This document shows, piece by piece, positions 1 to 8,295 of a stretch of 64,000 bases of DNA. How positions within the stretch are numbered: the first letter of the stretch is position 1; each line of letters opens with the position of its first letter. Below the pieces are notes generated by a model. That model was given only the letters and a program-made list of their open reading frames with translations, did no database searches and was not told the origin of the DNA. The translations under genes were made by a program, and so were the position numbers. Location: NCBI RefSeq assembly GCF_018417475.1, contig NZ_CP054856.1, positions 558,001 to 622,000 on the forward strand. Direction: 5' to 3'. The DNA comes from Novosphingobium decolorationis. Its GTDB lineage: Bacteria; Pseudomonadota; Alphaproteobacteria; Sphingomonadales; Sphingomonadaceae.

Positions 1-663
1 CATGTGCTGGAGAACATGATGTGGAGCCGGGGCTATCTGGAGAGCGACCAGATGGGCGGCGCCTTCCAGATCCTGCGCTCGAACGACCTCATCTGGTCGC
101 ATATGCTCCAGACCTACCTGATGGGCGAGCGGGCCGACATCAACGACCTCATGGCCTGGAACGCGGACGGCACGCGCATGCCCTATGCCATGCACAGCGA
201 GTACTTGCGCAAGCTCTTCCTCCACGACGATCTGGCCGAAGGGCGTTTCCGCGTCGATGGCCATGTCGTGACGATGGAGGACATTACGGTCCCCGTCTTC
301 GCCGTGGGCACCGAGCGCGACCACGTGGCGCCCTGGCGCTCGGTCTACAAGATCCACCTTCTCACCAATACGGCGGTGACCTTCGTGCTGACGAGCGGGG
401 GGCACAACGCCGGAATCGTTTCCGAACCGGGCCATCCCCACCGCCACTACCGCATCGCCACCCATCCTCATCCCAACGGTAATCTCGCGCCCGAGGAATG
501 GTGCGAGCGCGCCGCGCTCAAGGACGGATCGTGGTGGCTCGACTGGGGCGCCTGGCTCGATGCCAACTCGGGCGAGCCGACCGCGCCGCCCCCGCTGGGC
601 AACGCGGACAAGGGCTATCCCCCCTTGTGCAACGCGCCCGGCCGCTACGTGCTCGAGAAATAG
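1..663 (+). CDS. phaC: Poly(3-hydroxyalkanoate) synthase, C-terminal part
   Basis: The gene runs in from the left edge, so only the last 220 codons are visible. The protein polymerises hydroxyacyl-CoA into PHA storage granules. Two of the three catalytic residues can be seen: the Asp in TERDHVAPW (about residue 107 of the visible part) and the His in SGGHNAGIVSEPG (about residue 135). The nucleophile Cys lies upstream of the window. The Trp-rich C-terminus (WWLDWGAWL) is typical of class I PhaC. A phosphotransacylase, an acetate kinase and an enoyl reductase follow on the same strand, a grouping known from rhizobia, which suggests coordinated handling of acyl-CoA and PHA. The family assignment is firm; the class is inferred from context. 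Confidence 0.93.
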   Translation, partial: HVLENMMWSRGYLESDQMGGAFQILRSNDLIWSHMLQTYLMGERADINDLMAWNADGTRMPYAMHSEYLRKLFLHDDLAEGRFRVDGHVVTMEDITVPVFAVGTERDHVAPWRSVYKIHLLTNTAVTFVLTSGGHNAGIVSEPGHPHRHYRIATHPHPNGNLAPEEWCERAALKDGSWWLDWGAWLDANSGEPTAPPPLGNADKGYPPLCNAPGRYVLEK

Positions 664-676
664 GACCCACGCCCCG

Positions 677-2089
677 ATGTCGACCGACCAGACCATTACC
701 AACCGCACGTTCGACGAGATCGCCGTAGGGGACAGCGCCAGCGTCGTCCGCACGCTCACCCAGCGCGACATCCACCTCTTCGCGCTCGTCTCGGGCGACG
801 TGAACCCGGCCCATGTCGATATCGACTATGCCGAGCACGACATGTTCCACAAGGTGATCGCCCATGGCATGTGGGGCGCGGGCCTGATCTCAGCGGTCCT
901 GGGCACCGAGCTTCCGGGCCCCGGCACGATCTACCTCGGCCAATCGCTGCGCTTCACCGCGCCGGTGGCGCTGGGCGACACGATCACCGCCACGGTCACC
1001 GTCACCGAACGGCGTGAGGACAAGAAGCGCCTCAAGCTCGACTGCACCTGCACCAACCAGGAGGGCACCACCGTCATCACCGGCGAGGCCAGCGTCATCG
1101 CCCCGACCGAACGCGTTGCGCGCCCGCGCGTCGCCCTGCCCGACATCCGCCTTTCCGACCACGGCCAGTACCAGCGCCTGATCGAGGCCGCCAAGGGCGG
1201 TGCGAACGTCCCCACCGCCGTCGTCCACCCCTGCTCGGCCACTGCAATCACCGCGGCCTGCGAATCCGCCGAGGCAGGCTTCATCGCCCCCATCCTCGTC
1301 GGCCCTCGTGCGCGCATCGAAGAGGCTGCCGAGAAGGCGGGCAAGGACATCTCGGCCATGCGTATCGTCGAGAGCGCGCACAGCCACCAGTCCGCCCAGC
1401 GCGCGGTCGAGCTTGTCCACGCAGGCGAGGCGCAGCTCCTGATGAAGGGCGCCCTCCACACCGACGAGCTGATGGGCGCCGTCGTCGCCCGCAGCGGAGG
1501 GCTGCGCACCGAGCGGCGCATCAGCCACGCCTATGTGATGGACGTGCCCGGCCACGCCGAGCCGATCATCATCACCGATGCGGCCATCAACATTGCGCCC
1601 GACCTCGCCTGCAAGGCCGACATCATCCGCAACGCCATCGACCTTGCCCATGTCATCGGCAAGGAGACCCCGCGCGTCGCGATCCTGGCGGCGGTCGAGA
1701 CGGTGAACCCGGCCATGCCCGCAACGCTCGACGCCGCGGCGCTGTGCAAGATGGCCGACCGGGGCCAGATCACCGGAGGCCTGCTCGACGGGCCGCTCGC
1801 CTTCGACAACGCCGTGAGCGAGAGCGCCGCGCGCGAGAAAGGCATCGTCTCGCCCGTGGCGGGCAAGGCCGACATCCTCGTCGTGCCCGATCTGGAGGCG
1901 GGCAACATGCTCGCCAAGCAGCTTACCTTCCTCAGCGATGCGGACGCGGCGGGCGTCGTCCTGGGCGCGCGCGTACCGATGATCCTGACCAGCCGGGCCG
2001 ACAGCCTGCGCACGCGGCTTGCCTCCTGCGCCGTCGCGGTGCTGATGGCCCGCGCCCAGACCATGGCCGCACCGGGGCTTGCCGAATGA
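677..2089 (+). CDS. Bifunctional MaoC-type enoyl-CoA hydratase / phosphate acyltransferase
   Basis: This 470-residue fusion has two domains. Residues 1-155 are a hot-dog MaoC/R-hydratase domain with the hydratase-2 signature GDVNPAH (Asp41 and His46). Residues 165-470 are a phosphate acetyl/butyryltransferase domain ending in a conserved SRADS segment. The first would hydrate enoyl-CoA to (R)-3-hydroxyacyl-CoA, a PHA precursor. The second would exchange CoA for phosphate, making an acyl phosphate for the kinase encoded next. The start is 13 nt after phaC, and the stop overlaps the ackA start by 4 nt (ATGA), so the two are translationally coupled. An open frame extends upstream to 560 but overlaps phaC and matches no domain. 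Confidence 0.9.
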   Translation: MSTDQTITNRTFDEIAVGDSASVVRTLTQRDIHLFALVSGDVNPAHVDIDYAEHDMFHKVIAHGMWGAGLISAVLGTELPGPGTIYLGQSLRFTAPVALGDTITATVTVTERREDKKRLKLDCTCTNQEGTTVITGEASVIAPTERVARPRVALPDIRLSDHGQYQRLIEAAKGGANVPTAVVHPCSATAITAACESAEAGFIAPILVGPRARIEEAAEKAGKDISAMRIVESAHSHQSAQRAVELVHAGEAQLLMKGALHTDELMGAVVARSGGLRTERRISHAYVMDVPGHAEPIIITDAAINIAPDLACKADIIRNAIDLAHVIGKETPRVAILAAVETVNPAMPATLDAAALCKMADRGQITGGLLDGPLAFDNAVSESAAREKGIVSPVAGKADILVVPDLEAGNMLAKQLTFLSDADAAGVVLGARVPMILTSRADSLRTRLASCAVAVLMARAQTMAAPGLAE

Positions 2090-3276
2090 AGGCCATCGTC
2101 AGCCTGAACTCGGGCTCCTCCAGCATCAAGTTCGGCGTCTTCCGCCTCGATGAAGGCAACCATCCGGTCCATTCGGCGGGCGGCAAGTTCGAGAAGATCA
2201 GCATCGCGCCCAGCCTGCGCATCGCCACCGACGCGGGCGAGGTGCTGCTGGAGAAGGACTGGCCCGAGGGCGCGCACCTGACCCACGCGGACCTGCTCGA
2301 CTTCCTGTTCGACTGGGCCACCCGCCACATCGAAAGCGGGACCATCGTCGCCATCGGCCACCGTGTCGTCCATGGCGGCACGCGCTTCGTTGCGCCGCAG
2401 CGGGTGACACCCGAGCTGCTCGACGAACTGGAGGCGCTCTCCCCCCTCGCCCCGCTGCACCAGCCGCACAACCTCGTCGCGATCCGCACGCTGGCGCGGC
2501 TTGCCCCCGACCTCCCGCAGGTCGCCTGCTTCGACACCGCCTTTCACCACGACAAGCCCGAAGTCGCCGCGCGTATGGCCATCCCGCGCAGCCTCCACGA
2601 GGCCGGGATCCGGCGCTACGGATTTCATGGCCTGTCCTACGAATACATCGCGCGCACCCTCGCCCGGCTCGATCCGGCGCTGGCGCACGGCAAGGTCATC
2701 GCCGCGCATCTGGGCAACGGGGCCAGCCTGTGCGCGATGGCCAATGGGCGCAGCATCGACACGACCATGGGCTTCACCGCGCTCGACGGGTTGATGATGG
2801 GGACACGCTGCGGGCGGCTCGATCCCGGCGTTGTCCTGCACCTCCAGACCCAGATGGGCTACAGCGCCAAGGCCGTCGAGACGATGCTCTACCGCCAGTC
2901 GGGATTGCTGGGCGTGTCCGGCATCTCCAGCGACATGCGCGCACTGGCTGCAAGCCGCGAGCCCGCCGCACGCGAGGCGGTCGAACTCTTCGCCTACCGC
3001 ACCGCGCGCGAGATCGGCGCGCTTACCGCCTCGCTCCAGGGTCTTGACGGTCTCGTCTTCACCGCAGGCATCGGCGAGAACGATGCCGCCTTGCGCGCCG
3101 ATATCTGCGCGCGCCTTGGCTGGCTTGGCCTCATCCTCGATGAAGAGGCCAACGCCGCCCATGCCCCCCTTATCTCCGCGCCCGAAAGCCGTATCGCCGT
3201 GCGCGTGATCCCCACCGACGAGGAGCGCATGATCGCGCTCCACACCCTTCGCATCCTCTGTGGAGACCTGCCATGA
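2086..3276 (+). CDS. ackA: Acetate/propionate kinase
   Basis: The 396-residue protein converts acyl phosphate and ADP to carboxylate and ATP. It begins with acetate-kinase signature 1 (VSLNSGSSSIKF). It also has IGHRVVHGG, the second signature around RRYGFHGLSYEYI, and an ATP-binding HLGNGASL segment. Length is normal for the family. It overlaps the preceding phosphotransacylase gene by 4 nt and the following fabI paralogue by 4 nt. The kinase therefore probably takes its substrate from the adjacent transferase and recovers ATP from acyl-CoA, for instance under low oxygen. Specificity for acetate, propionate or butyrate cannot be read from the sequence. Confidence 0.93.
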   Translation: MKAIVSLNSGSSSIKFGVFRLDEGNHPVHSAGGKFEKISIAPSLRIATDAGEVLLEKDWPEGAHLTHADLLDFLFDWATRHIESGTIVAIGHRVVHGGTRFVAPQRVTPELLDELEALSPLAPLHQPHNLVAIRTLARLAPDLPQVACFDTAFHHDKPEVAARMAIPRSLHEAGIRRYGFHGLSYEYIARTLARLDPALAHGKVIAAHLGNGASLCAMANGRSIDTTMGFTALDGLMMGTRCGRLDPGVVLHLQTQMGYSAKAVETMLYRQSGLLGVSGISSDMRALAASREPAAREAVELFAYRTAREIGALTASLQGLDGLVFTAGIGENDAALRADICARLGWLGLILDEEANAAHAPLISAPESRIAVRVIPTDEERMIALHTLRILCGDLP

Positions 3277-4046
3277 AGCCACTTGTCGACCTTGCCGGAA
3301 AGCGCGGCCTCGTCATCGGGATCGCCAACGAGAACTCGATTGCGGCGGGCTGCACGCGCGCCTTCGCGCACGCTGGCGCGCGCCTTGCCGCGACCTATCT
3401 CAACGAGAAGGCCCGCCCCTTCGTGGAGCCGGTCGCCGATGCGATGGGCTGTGAGTGGATCGCCCCCCTCGACGTGCGCGAGCCAGGCCAGCTGGAAACC
3501 CTGTTCGAGGAGGTCAGGACGCGCTGGGGCGGGCTCGACTTCCTGCTCCACTCCATCGCCTTTGCCCCGCGCGAGGACCTGCACGGGCGCGTGACCGACT
3601 GCTCGGCCGAAGGCTTCGCGCTCGCCATGGACGTGTCGTGCCACTCCTTCATCCGCATGGCCAGGCTTGCCGAGCCGCTGATGCGCGAGGGCGGCTGCCT
3701 GATGTGCGTGACCTTCTATGGATCGGAGCGCGTGGTCGAGCACTACAACCTGATGGGCCCGGTCAAGGCCGCGCTCGAAAGCACCAGCCGCTATCTCGCC
3801 GCCGAACTGGGCCCGGCAGGCATTCGCGTCCACGCCATTTCGCCCGGCCCCATTGCCACGCGCGCGGCGAGCGGCATCGCCCGTTTCGATGAACTGCTCG
3901 AACGCACGGCCGCCAGCGTGCCGGTCCATGAGCGTGTCGATATCGACGATGTCGGCGCGCTCGCCGCGTTCCTGGCGAGTTCCGCCGCACGCCGCATCAC
4001 CGGGACCGTGATCCCGGTCGATGCGGGCGAACACATCATGGGCTAG
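3273..4046 (+). CDS. fabI: FabI-type enoyl-ACP reductase paralogue
   Basis: A 257-residue short-chain dehydrogenase of the FabI family, expected to reduce enoyl-ACP or enoyl-CoA with NAD(P)H. It has the FabI-type nucleotide motif GIANENSIA (residues 16-24) and the catalytic Tyr158-x6-Lys165. The other FabI active-site tyrosine, equivalent to E. coli Tyr146, aligns with Phe148 (TFYGSER), so the pocket differs from the housekeeping enzyme. It overlaps ackA by 4 nt and is the last gene of the phaC module. That position suggests a specialised enzyme linked to the acyl-CoA/PHA branch and not the only fatty-acid-synthesis FabI. Family is certain, physiological substrate is inferred. Confidence 0.88.
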   Translation: MKPLVDLAGKRGLVIGIANENSIAAGCTRAFAHAGARLAATYLNEKARPFVEPVADAMGCEWIAPLDVREPGQLETLFEEVRTRWGGLDFLLHSIAFAPREDLHGRVTDCSAEGFALAMDVSCHSFIRMARLAEPLMREGGCLMCVTFYGSERVVEHYNLMGPVKAALESTSRYLAAELGPAGIRVHAISPGPIATRAASGIARFDELLERTAASVPVHERVDIDDVGALAAFLASSAARRITGTVIPVDAGEHIMG

Positions 4047-4056
4047 GGCTAGGGCC

Positions 4057-4875
4057 TCAGAGCCCCGAAACGTAGCGCGTCACGGCCTCGGCCCAGTCCT
4101 CGGGCATCTGGTCAACGACGTCGACACCGCCCCCCTCCAGCGCCGTAAAGGCAAAGTCGGGCCGGATTGCATGGGCCGCGAGCGCGTGCTCGTAGATGAC
4201 ATCGCCGGTGTTGGTGAGGATGAGCGCGGGGCGCTCCAACCTGCCCAGCGTTTCGTCCTGCCGGTACAGGAAGGCCGCATGGTGCCCATGCCAGTAGGCA
4301 CCCTGCCCCTCGAAGGCCTGGACGACGTACTCACTGATACGCGCCGGTGCGACGGTGCCCTCGGCAAGGCCGGTGCGGGCGGCGTGGACCATGTTGAACT
4401 GCGTGCCGTCGTCGGTTGCCGTAATCGTGCGCTCGGTCTGGTGCAGGCCCTCCATGAACTCGGCGCGTTCCTCCTCGCTGACCGGCATCGGGCCATTCAG
4501 GATTACCGCACGCACGCGGTCCGGGAACTGGATGCCCACCTCGGTCGCGACCATCGCGCCGGTGTGATGGCCCAGCACCACCGCATCGGGATAGCCCAGG
4601 GCGTCGAGGACCGGCGCCACCACGGCGGCCCAGTCCTCCACCCGCGGCACGCCCGGGACGGGGTCGGACATGCCGAACCCGGGCATGTCGATGGCGATGG
4701 CATGGAAACCATGAGCGGCCAGAGGACGCAGCACGTTGTCGTACTGGGCCGAGGTCATCGGCGCCTGGTGCAACAGGACAATCGCCCCGCGGGTCTGGGT
4801 AACGGCTCCTTCGTGGCGATAGTGGATCTGCCCGTAGGGGCCTTCGGTGTAACCGCGTCGCGACCAGCGCTTCAC
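4057..4875 (-). CDS. Alpha/beta-hydrolase-fold protein with His at the nucleophile position
   Basis: A 272-residue alpha/beta-hydrolase-fold protein. The early strand and turn are conserved (IVLLHQAPM, IAIDMPGFGMSD) and an acid-containing turn is present (NTGDVIYE). The nucleophile elbow, normally G-x-S-x-G, reads GHHTG at 102-106, placing His104 where Ser, Cys or Asp is expected. The terminal segment (EGGGVDVVDQMPEDW) also lacks the usual late catalytic His. The protein may therefore be non-hydrolytic or use another chemistry. It converges on fabI with a 10-bp gap. The start at 4875 has an AGGAGATGA-type ribosome site just upstream. Fold is certain, function unknown. Confidence 0.8.
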   Translation of the reverse strand: MKRWSRRGYTEGPYGQIHYRHEGAVTQTRGAIVLLHQAPMTSAQYDNVLRPLAAHGFHAIAIDMPGFGMSDPVPGVPRVEDWAAVVAPVLDALGYPDAVVLGHHTGAMVATEVGIQFPDRVRAVILNGPMPVSEEERAEFMEGLHQTERTITATDDGTQFNMVHAARTGLAEGTVAPARISEYVVQAFEGQGAYWHGHHAAFLYRQDETLGRLERPALILTNTGDVIYEHALAAHAIRPDFAFTALEGGGVDVVDQMPEDWAEAVTRYVSGL

Positions 4876-5625
4876 TCGTCATCTCCTTTTGCGGACGGGC
4901 CAGTGGCCACGTCTCCTGCCTCGCAGGTGGACATCGCACGCCTGCCTGCGCACGGCACGCCTTGCCCGCAGCATGCTCCACCAAGCGAGCAGACGCTCGA
5001 CTCGTGCCTAAATGGCGAGATCGATTACATTCGCGCCGCAATAGGCCTAAAGTATAAGACGCACCGCCTGGAGCGCAGGAATGGGCGGTGTTCGCAGCGC
5101 AGCATGCGCCTGATCCGGGGGCCAAGCCCTTGGGGTACCTCGCCTCTGCGCTCCGCCCGATCCTGCTCCATGCCGCACTGCGATCATCCGCCAGGCGGAC
5201 ACCTGCGCATAAATGTTGCGCTAAACCGCAGTATTATCAGCGATCTAGGACACAGCCGAGCACCCCTTCGCGAACGCCGCTTGCAATCCGGAACGAATCG
5301 CGCATTCTCATGAAAACGAAACGCACAGATTAGACATCCCACCCACGAACAGGGGTCATGTCCGATGAAATCACGTGTACGGGTCACATCCAGGGGCACA
5401 CCCCATTGCGACCATCCGCAGGTCGCCCGCGATGCACGCCACCCACGCGGAACGACGACGGTAAGTCCCTTCCTGTCGACGTTCGGGGCCTGCCCGTAAC
5501 CCGCTCCACGTGACAGGGGCGATGCAGTCCTCTCTCTCTCCTCCTCCCAATGGCTGCATCGCCCCTTTCCCATTTCTCGCCCGGAGCCCGGCCCTGTCGG
5601 CGCCCCGCCCGTGACGGAGTGAGCC
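4876..5625. other. 750-bp gene-free stretch between divergently oriented genes
   Basis: No convincing gene is seen here. The open frames crossing it (for example 4021-5313) have atypical composition and match no family. It should hold the promoters of the minus-strand hydrolase and the plus-strand amidase, but no confident sigma-70 boxes were found. The one clear structure is the long inverted repeat at 5515-5566. Confidence 0.5.
5515..5566 (+). promoter_or_regulatory. Long leader hairpin upstream of the amidase gene
   Basis: Two perfect 13-nt arms, AGGGGCGATGCAG at 5515-5527 and its complement at 5554-5566, flank a 26-nt loop that is almost entirely pyrimidine (CU repeats ending CCUCCUCCC). 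A short T run follows the right arm. It ends 59 nt before the amidase start, so it lies in the probable leader. It could act as a terminator or attenuator, or the loop could pair with a purine-rich ribosome site. The structure is seen directly, the role is inferred. Confidence 0.5.
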
Positions 5626-7020
5626 ATGATGGTCGACCTGCCGGATCTGCCCAACGAGCTGTGCGCCCTTGCCCGAGCCATCGCCGATGGCACCGTCTCG
5701 AGCGAAGACGCGGTGCGTATGACGCTCGCCCGCGCCGAGGCGGCACGCGATCTCAACGCCTTTGTCGCGCTTGAGGCCGAGAGCGCACTTGCTCTCGCGC
5801 GCCAGTGCGACCGGGAACGCCAGGCCGGGTCGCTGCGCGGCCCCCTTCACGGCGTCCCCCTCGCCCACAAGGACATGTTCTTTCGGGCCGGCCTTCCGAC
5901 AGAAGCGGGGGCGGCGCTGTGGCGGGGCTTTCGACCCGAGGAAACCTCCCCGCTTGTCGCCCGGCTCGAAGGGGCAGGCGCGATTACCTTCGGCCGCCTC
6001 CACATGGCCGAGTTCGCGCTGGGCCCCACGGGACACAACGTCCATCTGGGACGCTGCGGCAATCCCTGGCACGCGCGGGCCATTTCGGGCGGCTCGTCCT
6101 CGGGCTCGGCGGCGGCGGTCGGCGCGGGTATCCTTTGCGCCTCGCTGGCATCGGATACGGGCGGGTCCGCGCGGGTTCCGGCCGCGTTCTGCGGCGTCAG
6201 CGGTCTCAAGCCGACCACCGGCCTCCTGCCCACCTACGCGATGATGGAACTCTCGCGCACCTGCGACACGGCGGGCCCCATTGCCACCTCATCGCGCGCT
6301 CTGGCGCTGCTGATGACGGTCCTGGCCGCGAACGGACGCGACTATATGGCCGGGATCGGCGAGGATCTTTGCGGGCTTCGCATCGGCCTTCCCACCTCCT
6401 GGTACAACGACGGCATCCATCCCGAGATCGATTACGCGCTGGAGGCCGCCGCGGCCCAGATGCGCGCGCTGGGCGCGACACTGGTCGATGTCGCCGTGCC
6501 CGACCAGTCCGCGATGGCGCGCGCGGCCGGGACAATCGCCCTTTACGAAGGCGCGCGCGTCCACGCCCGGGACCTGGCCCTGCGCCCCGGCGACTTCGGC
6601 GAGGACGTGCGCGCGCGCCTCGCACGGGGCTCGGCCATCAGCGAAAGCGACTACGGCAGTGCGCTGGCGCTGCGCCACTGGGCGCAAGTGGCGATGCGTG
6701 ACGGCCCGTTTGCCAACGTCGACCTGCTCCTGACCCCGGCGACACGCATGTCGGTCCCGCTGGCCCGCGACGTGGAGATCCTCGGGCCGGACAGCCGCCA
6801 GGAACTCATCGGGGAGATTTCGGAACTGCCCCGGCCCGCCTCGTTGCTCGGCTTTCCCGCGCTGGTTACCCCGATGGGGTTCGACACCCGGCGCCTGCCC
6901 CTCGCGCTCCAGTTGATCGGACCGCCCCACAGCGAGGCCCGGCTCCTGCGCACCGCGCACGCCTACGAACAGGCGACCCGGTGGCGCGCCCACCCGCACG
7001 CAGCCCTCGCCCGAGCCTAG
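5626..7020 (+). CDS. Amidase-signature family amidohydrolase
   Basis: A 464-residue amidase-signature enzyme expected to hydrolyse a small amide. The Ser-cisSer-Lys triad can be placed: Lys82 in LAHKDMF, the cis-Ser in GGSSSGS (residues 155-161), and the nucleophile Ser181 in DTGGSARVPAAFCG. No signal peptide is seen, so it is cytosolic. GGAG at 5615-5618 precedes the ATG at 5626; a second ATG follows immediately. It stands alone between a long leader hairpin and a strong bidirectional terminator. It could be an aryl amidase or indoleacetamide hydrolase-like enzyme; GatA is less likely because no gatB or gatC is adjacent. The substrate is not determined. Confidence 0.88.
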   Translation: MMVDLPDLPNELCALARAIADGTVSSEDAVRMTLARAEAARDLNAFVALEAESALALARQCDRERQAGSLRGPLHGVPLAHKDMFFRAGLPTEAGAALWRGFRPEETSPLVARLEGAGAITFGRLHMAEFALGPTGHNVHLGRCGNPWHARAISGGSSSGSAAAVGAGILCASLASDTGGSARVPAAFCGVSGLKPTTGLLPTYAMMELSRTCDTAGPIATSSRALALLMTVLAANGRDYMAGIGEDLCGLRIGLPTSWYNDGIHPEIDYALEAAAAQMRALGATLVDVAVPDQSAMARAAGTIALYEGARVHARDLALRPGDFGEDVRARLARGSAISESDYGSALALRHWAQVAMRDGPFANVDLLLTPATRMSVPLARDVEILGPDSRQELIGEISELPRPASLLGFPALVTPMGFDTRRLPLALQLIGPPHSEARLLRTAHAYEQATRWRAHPHAALARA

Positions 7021-7103
7021 AGCACCAGGCCGCCCCCCCTGCCCCTTTCCCCGAGGCGGAGCCGATAACACAAGCACGGCTCCTCCAGCCCTCGGGTCGC
7101 GGG

Positions 7104-7140
7104 GAAGCCCCGGTCTCCTTGCGGGGCCGGGGCTTCTTTC
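7104..7140. terminator. Bidirectional intrinsic terminator
   Basis: Arms GAAGCCCCGG (7104-7113) and CCGGGGCTTC (7127-7136) form a perfect 10-bp stem followed by TTTC. It lies between the ends of the convergent amidase and lacI-type genes and may serve both. Confidence 0.8.
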
Positions 7141-7175
7141 TGCGACAGCCTTAGTTTGATGATGGTGGACGCGGC

Positions 7176-8207
7176 TCAGGTGCCCGCGACGACCCGAGCC
7201 GGAACCCGCGCGGTGGATTCGCGGACAATCAGGCGGTGCGGCAGGATCACTTCGCGCGCGGGTGGTTGGCGGTCGGCGGGGAGAAGGGCATCGAGCATGA
7301 GGCGCATCGCCGCCTCACCGATCTCCACCGTGGGGCTGTGTACGGTGGTGAGCGGCGGACTGGCGTAGGCCCCGAAGCGCAGGTCATCGAAGCCGGCCAC
7401 CGAGACATCGTCGGGAACCGACAGCCCGCGGGCCCGCAGCGCGCTCATCGCGCCCAGCGCCATCTCGTCGTTGGAACAGGCAACCGCCGTGAAAGGCGTC
7501 CCGGCATCGAGCAGGCGGACCATGGCGTCATAGCCAGACTGCAGCGTGAAATCGCCCTCGTGCACCAGTTGCGGATCGAACTCGATCCCCGCCCGGGCAA
7601 GGCCCAGGCGATACCCGGCCAGACGGTCCTGCGACATGACCAGGTCGATCGGCCCGGTCACCGCGGCAATCCGCCTGTGGCCAAGGCCGGCAAGATGGCT
7701 GACCACCAGCGCGCTGGCTTCGTGATTGTCGATCTTCACGCGCGGCAGGGCGTGGTCGAGCGGATATTCGCAGGCCGACACGATCGGCGGCAGCGTGCCC
7801 TTGGCGGGTGGATTGATGAGGATGTCGGGCAGGTTGCTTTCCAGCAGGATCATCCCGTCGGCCTGCTTGCCCGCGATCATCGCGGTATACGTGTTGAGGG
7901 CATCGCGGTCACCTTCGGTGATGCCCAGGAGCACGCGCATACGGCTCGTGCGCGCGACGTTCTCAATGCCCTCGACGAAGGCGGACGTGAACGGATTGTA
8001 GATGCTGGGGACGACCACCAGGACATTGTCGCTGCGCTGGCGGCGAAGGCCTGCCGCCATGTGGTTGGGCTGGTAGTTGAGGTCGGCAATGGCAGCCTCG
8101 ATCCGCTCGATCGTGGTTGGCCGCACCATCGATGGCGTGCTCAGCGCGCGCGAAACGGTCGCGACCGAAACGCCCGCGACGCGGGCAATGTCCTTGATAT
8201 TTGCCAT
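7176..8207 (-). CDS. LacI-family transcriptional regulator
   Basis: A 343-residue LacI/GalR repressor. The N-terminal helix-turn-helix and hinge helix are clear (IKDIARVAGVSVATVSRALS, residues 4-23), followed by a periplasmic-binding-like sugar domain with the usual core (CSNDEMALGAM, DDVSVAGFDDLRFG). A palindrome lies just upstream of its start, at 8209-8225. A second copy of the same core sits in front of the oxidoreductase/isomerase operon beginning at 9379. This predicts autoregulation and control of that operon by a sugar-like ligand. An IS element now separates regulator from target. The family is certain, the ligand unknown. Confidence 0.93.
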   Translation of the reverse strand: MANIKDIARVAGVSVATVSRALSTPSMVRPTTIERIEAAIADLNYQPNHMAAGLRRQRSDNVLVVVPSIYNPFTSAFVEGIENVARTSRMRVLLGITEGDRDALNTYTAMIAGKQADGMILLESNLPDILINPPAKGTLPPIVSACEYPLDHALPRVKIDNHEASALVVSHLAGLGHRRIAAVTGPIDLVMSQDRLAGYRLGLARAGIEFDPQLVHEGDFTLQSGYDAMVRLLDAGTPFTAVACSNDEMALGAMSALRARGLSVPDDVSVAGFDDLRFGAYASPPLTTVHSPTVEIGEAAMRLMLDALLPADRQPPAREVILPHRLIVRESTARVPARVVAGT

Positions 8208-8208
8208 T

Positions 8209-8225
8209 ACTGTAATCGTTACAGT
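8209..8225. promoter_or_regulatory. LacI-type operator at the regulator's own start
   Basis: A perfect 7-3-7 palindrome, ACTGTAA-TCG-TTACAGT, begins 2 nt upstream of the lacI-type start codon. Its core, read on the opposite strand as GTAACGATTACA, recurs at 9275-9291. LacI-family sites are usually near-palindromes with a central CG, as here. Confidence 0.75.
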
Positions 8226-8295
8226 TGCGGCGAAGCGCGCACAAGTGTTTCACACAGGCCGGCTGCGACCTTACAGGATGGTAACCTTCCTCTTA

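Noticed and set aside
4021-5313. A plus-strand open frame covering the hydrolase and part of the 750-bp gap
   Set aside because: Its first half is antisense to the hydrolase and the rest shows no motif, signal peptide or ribosome site.
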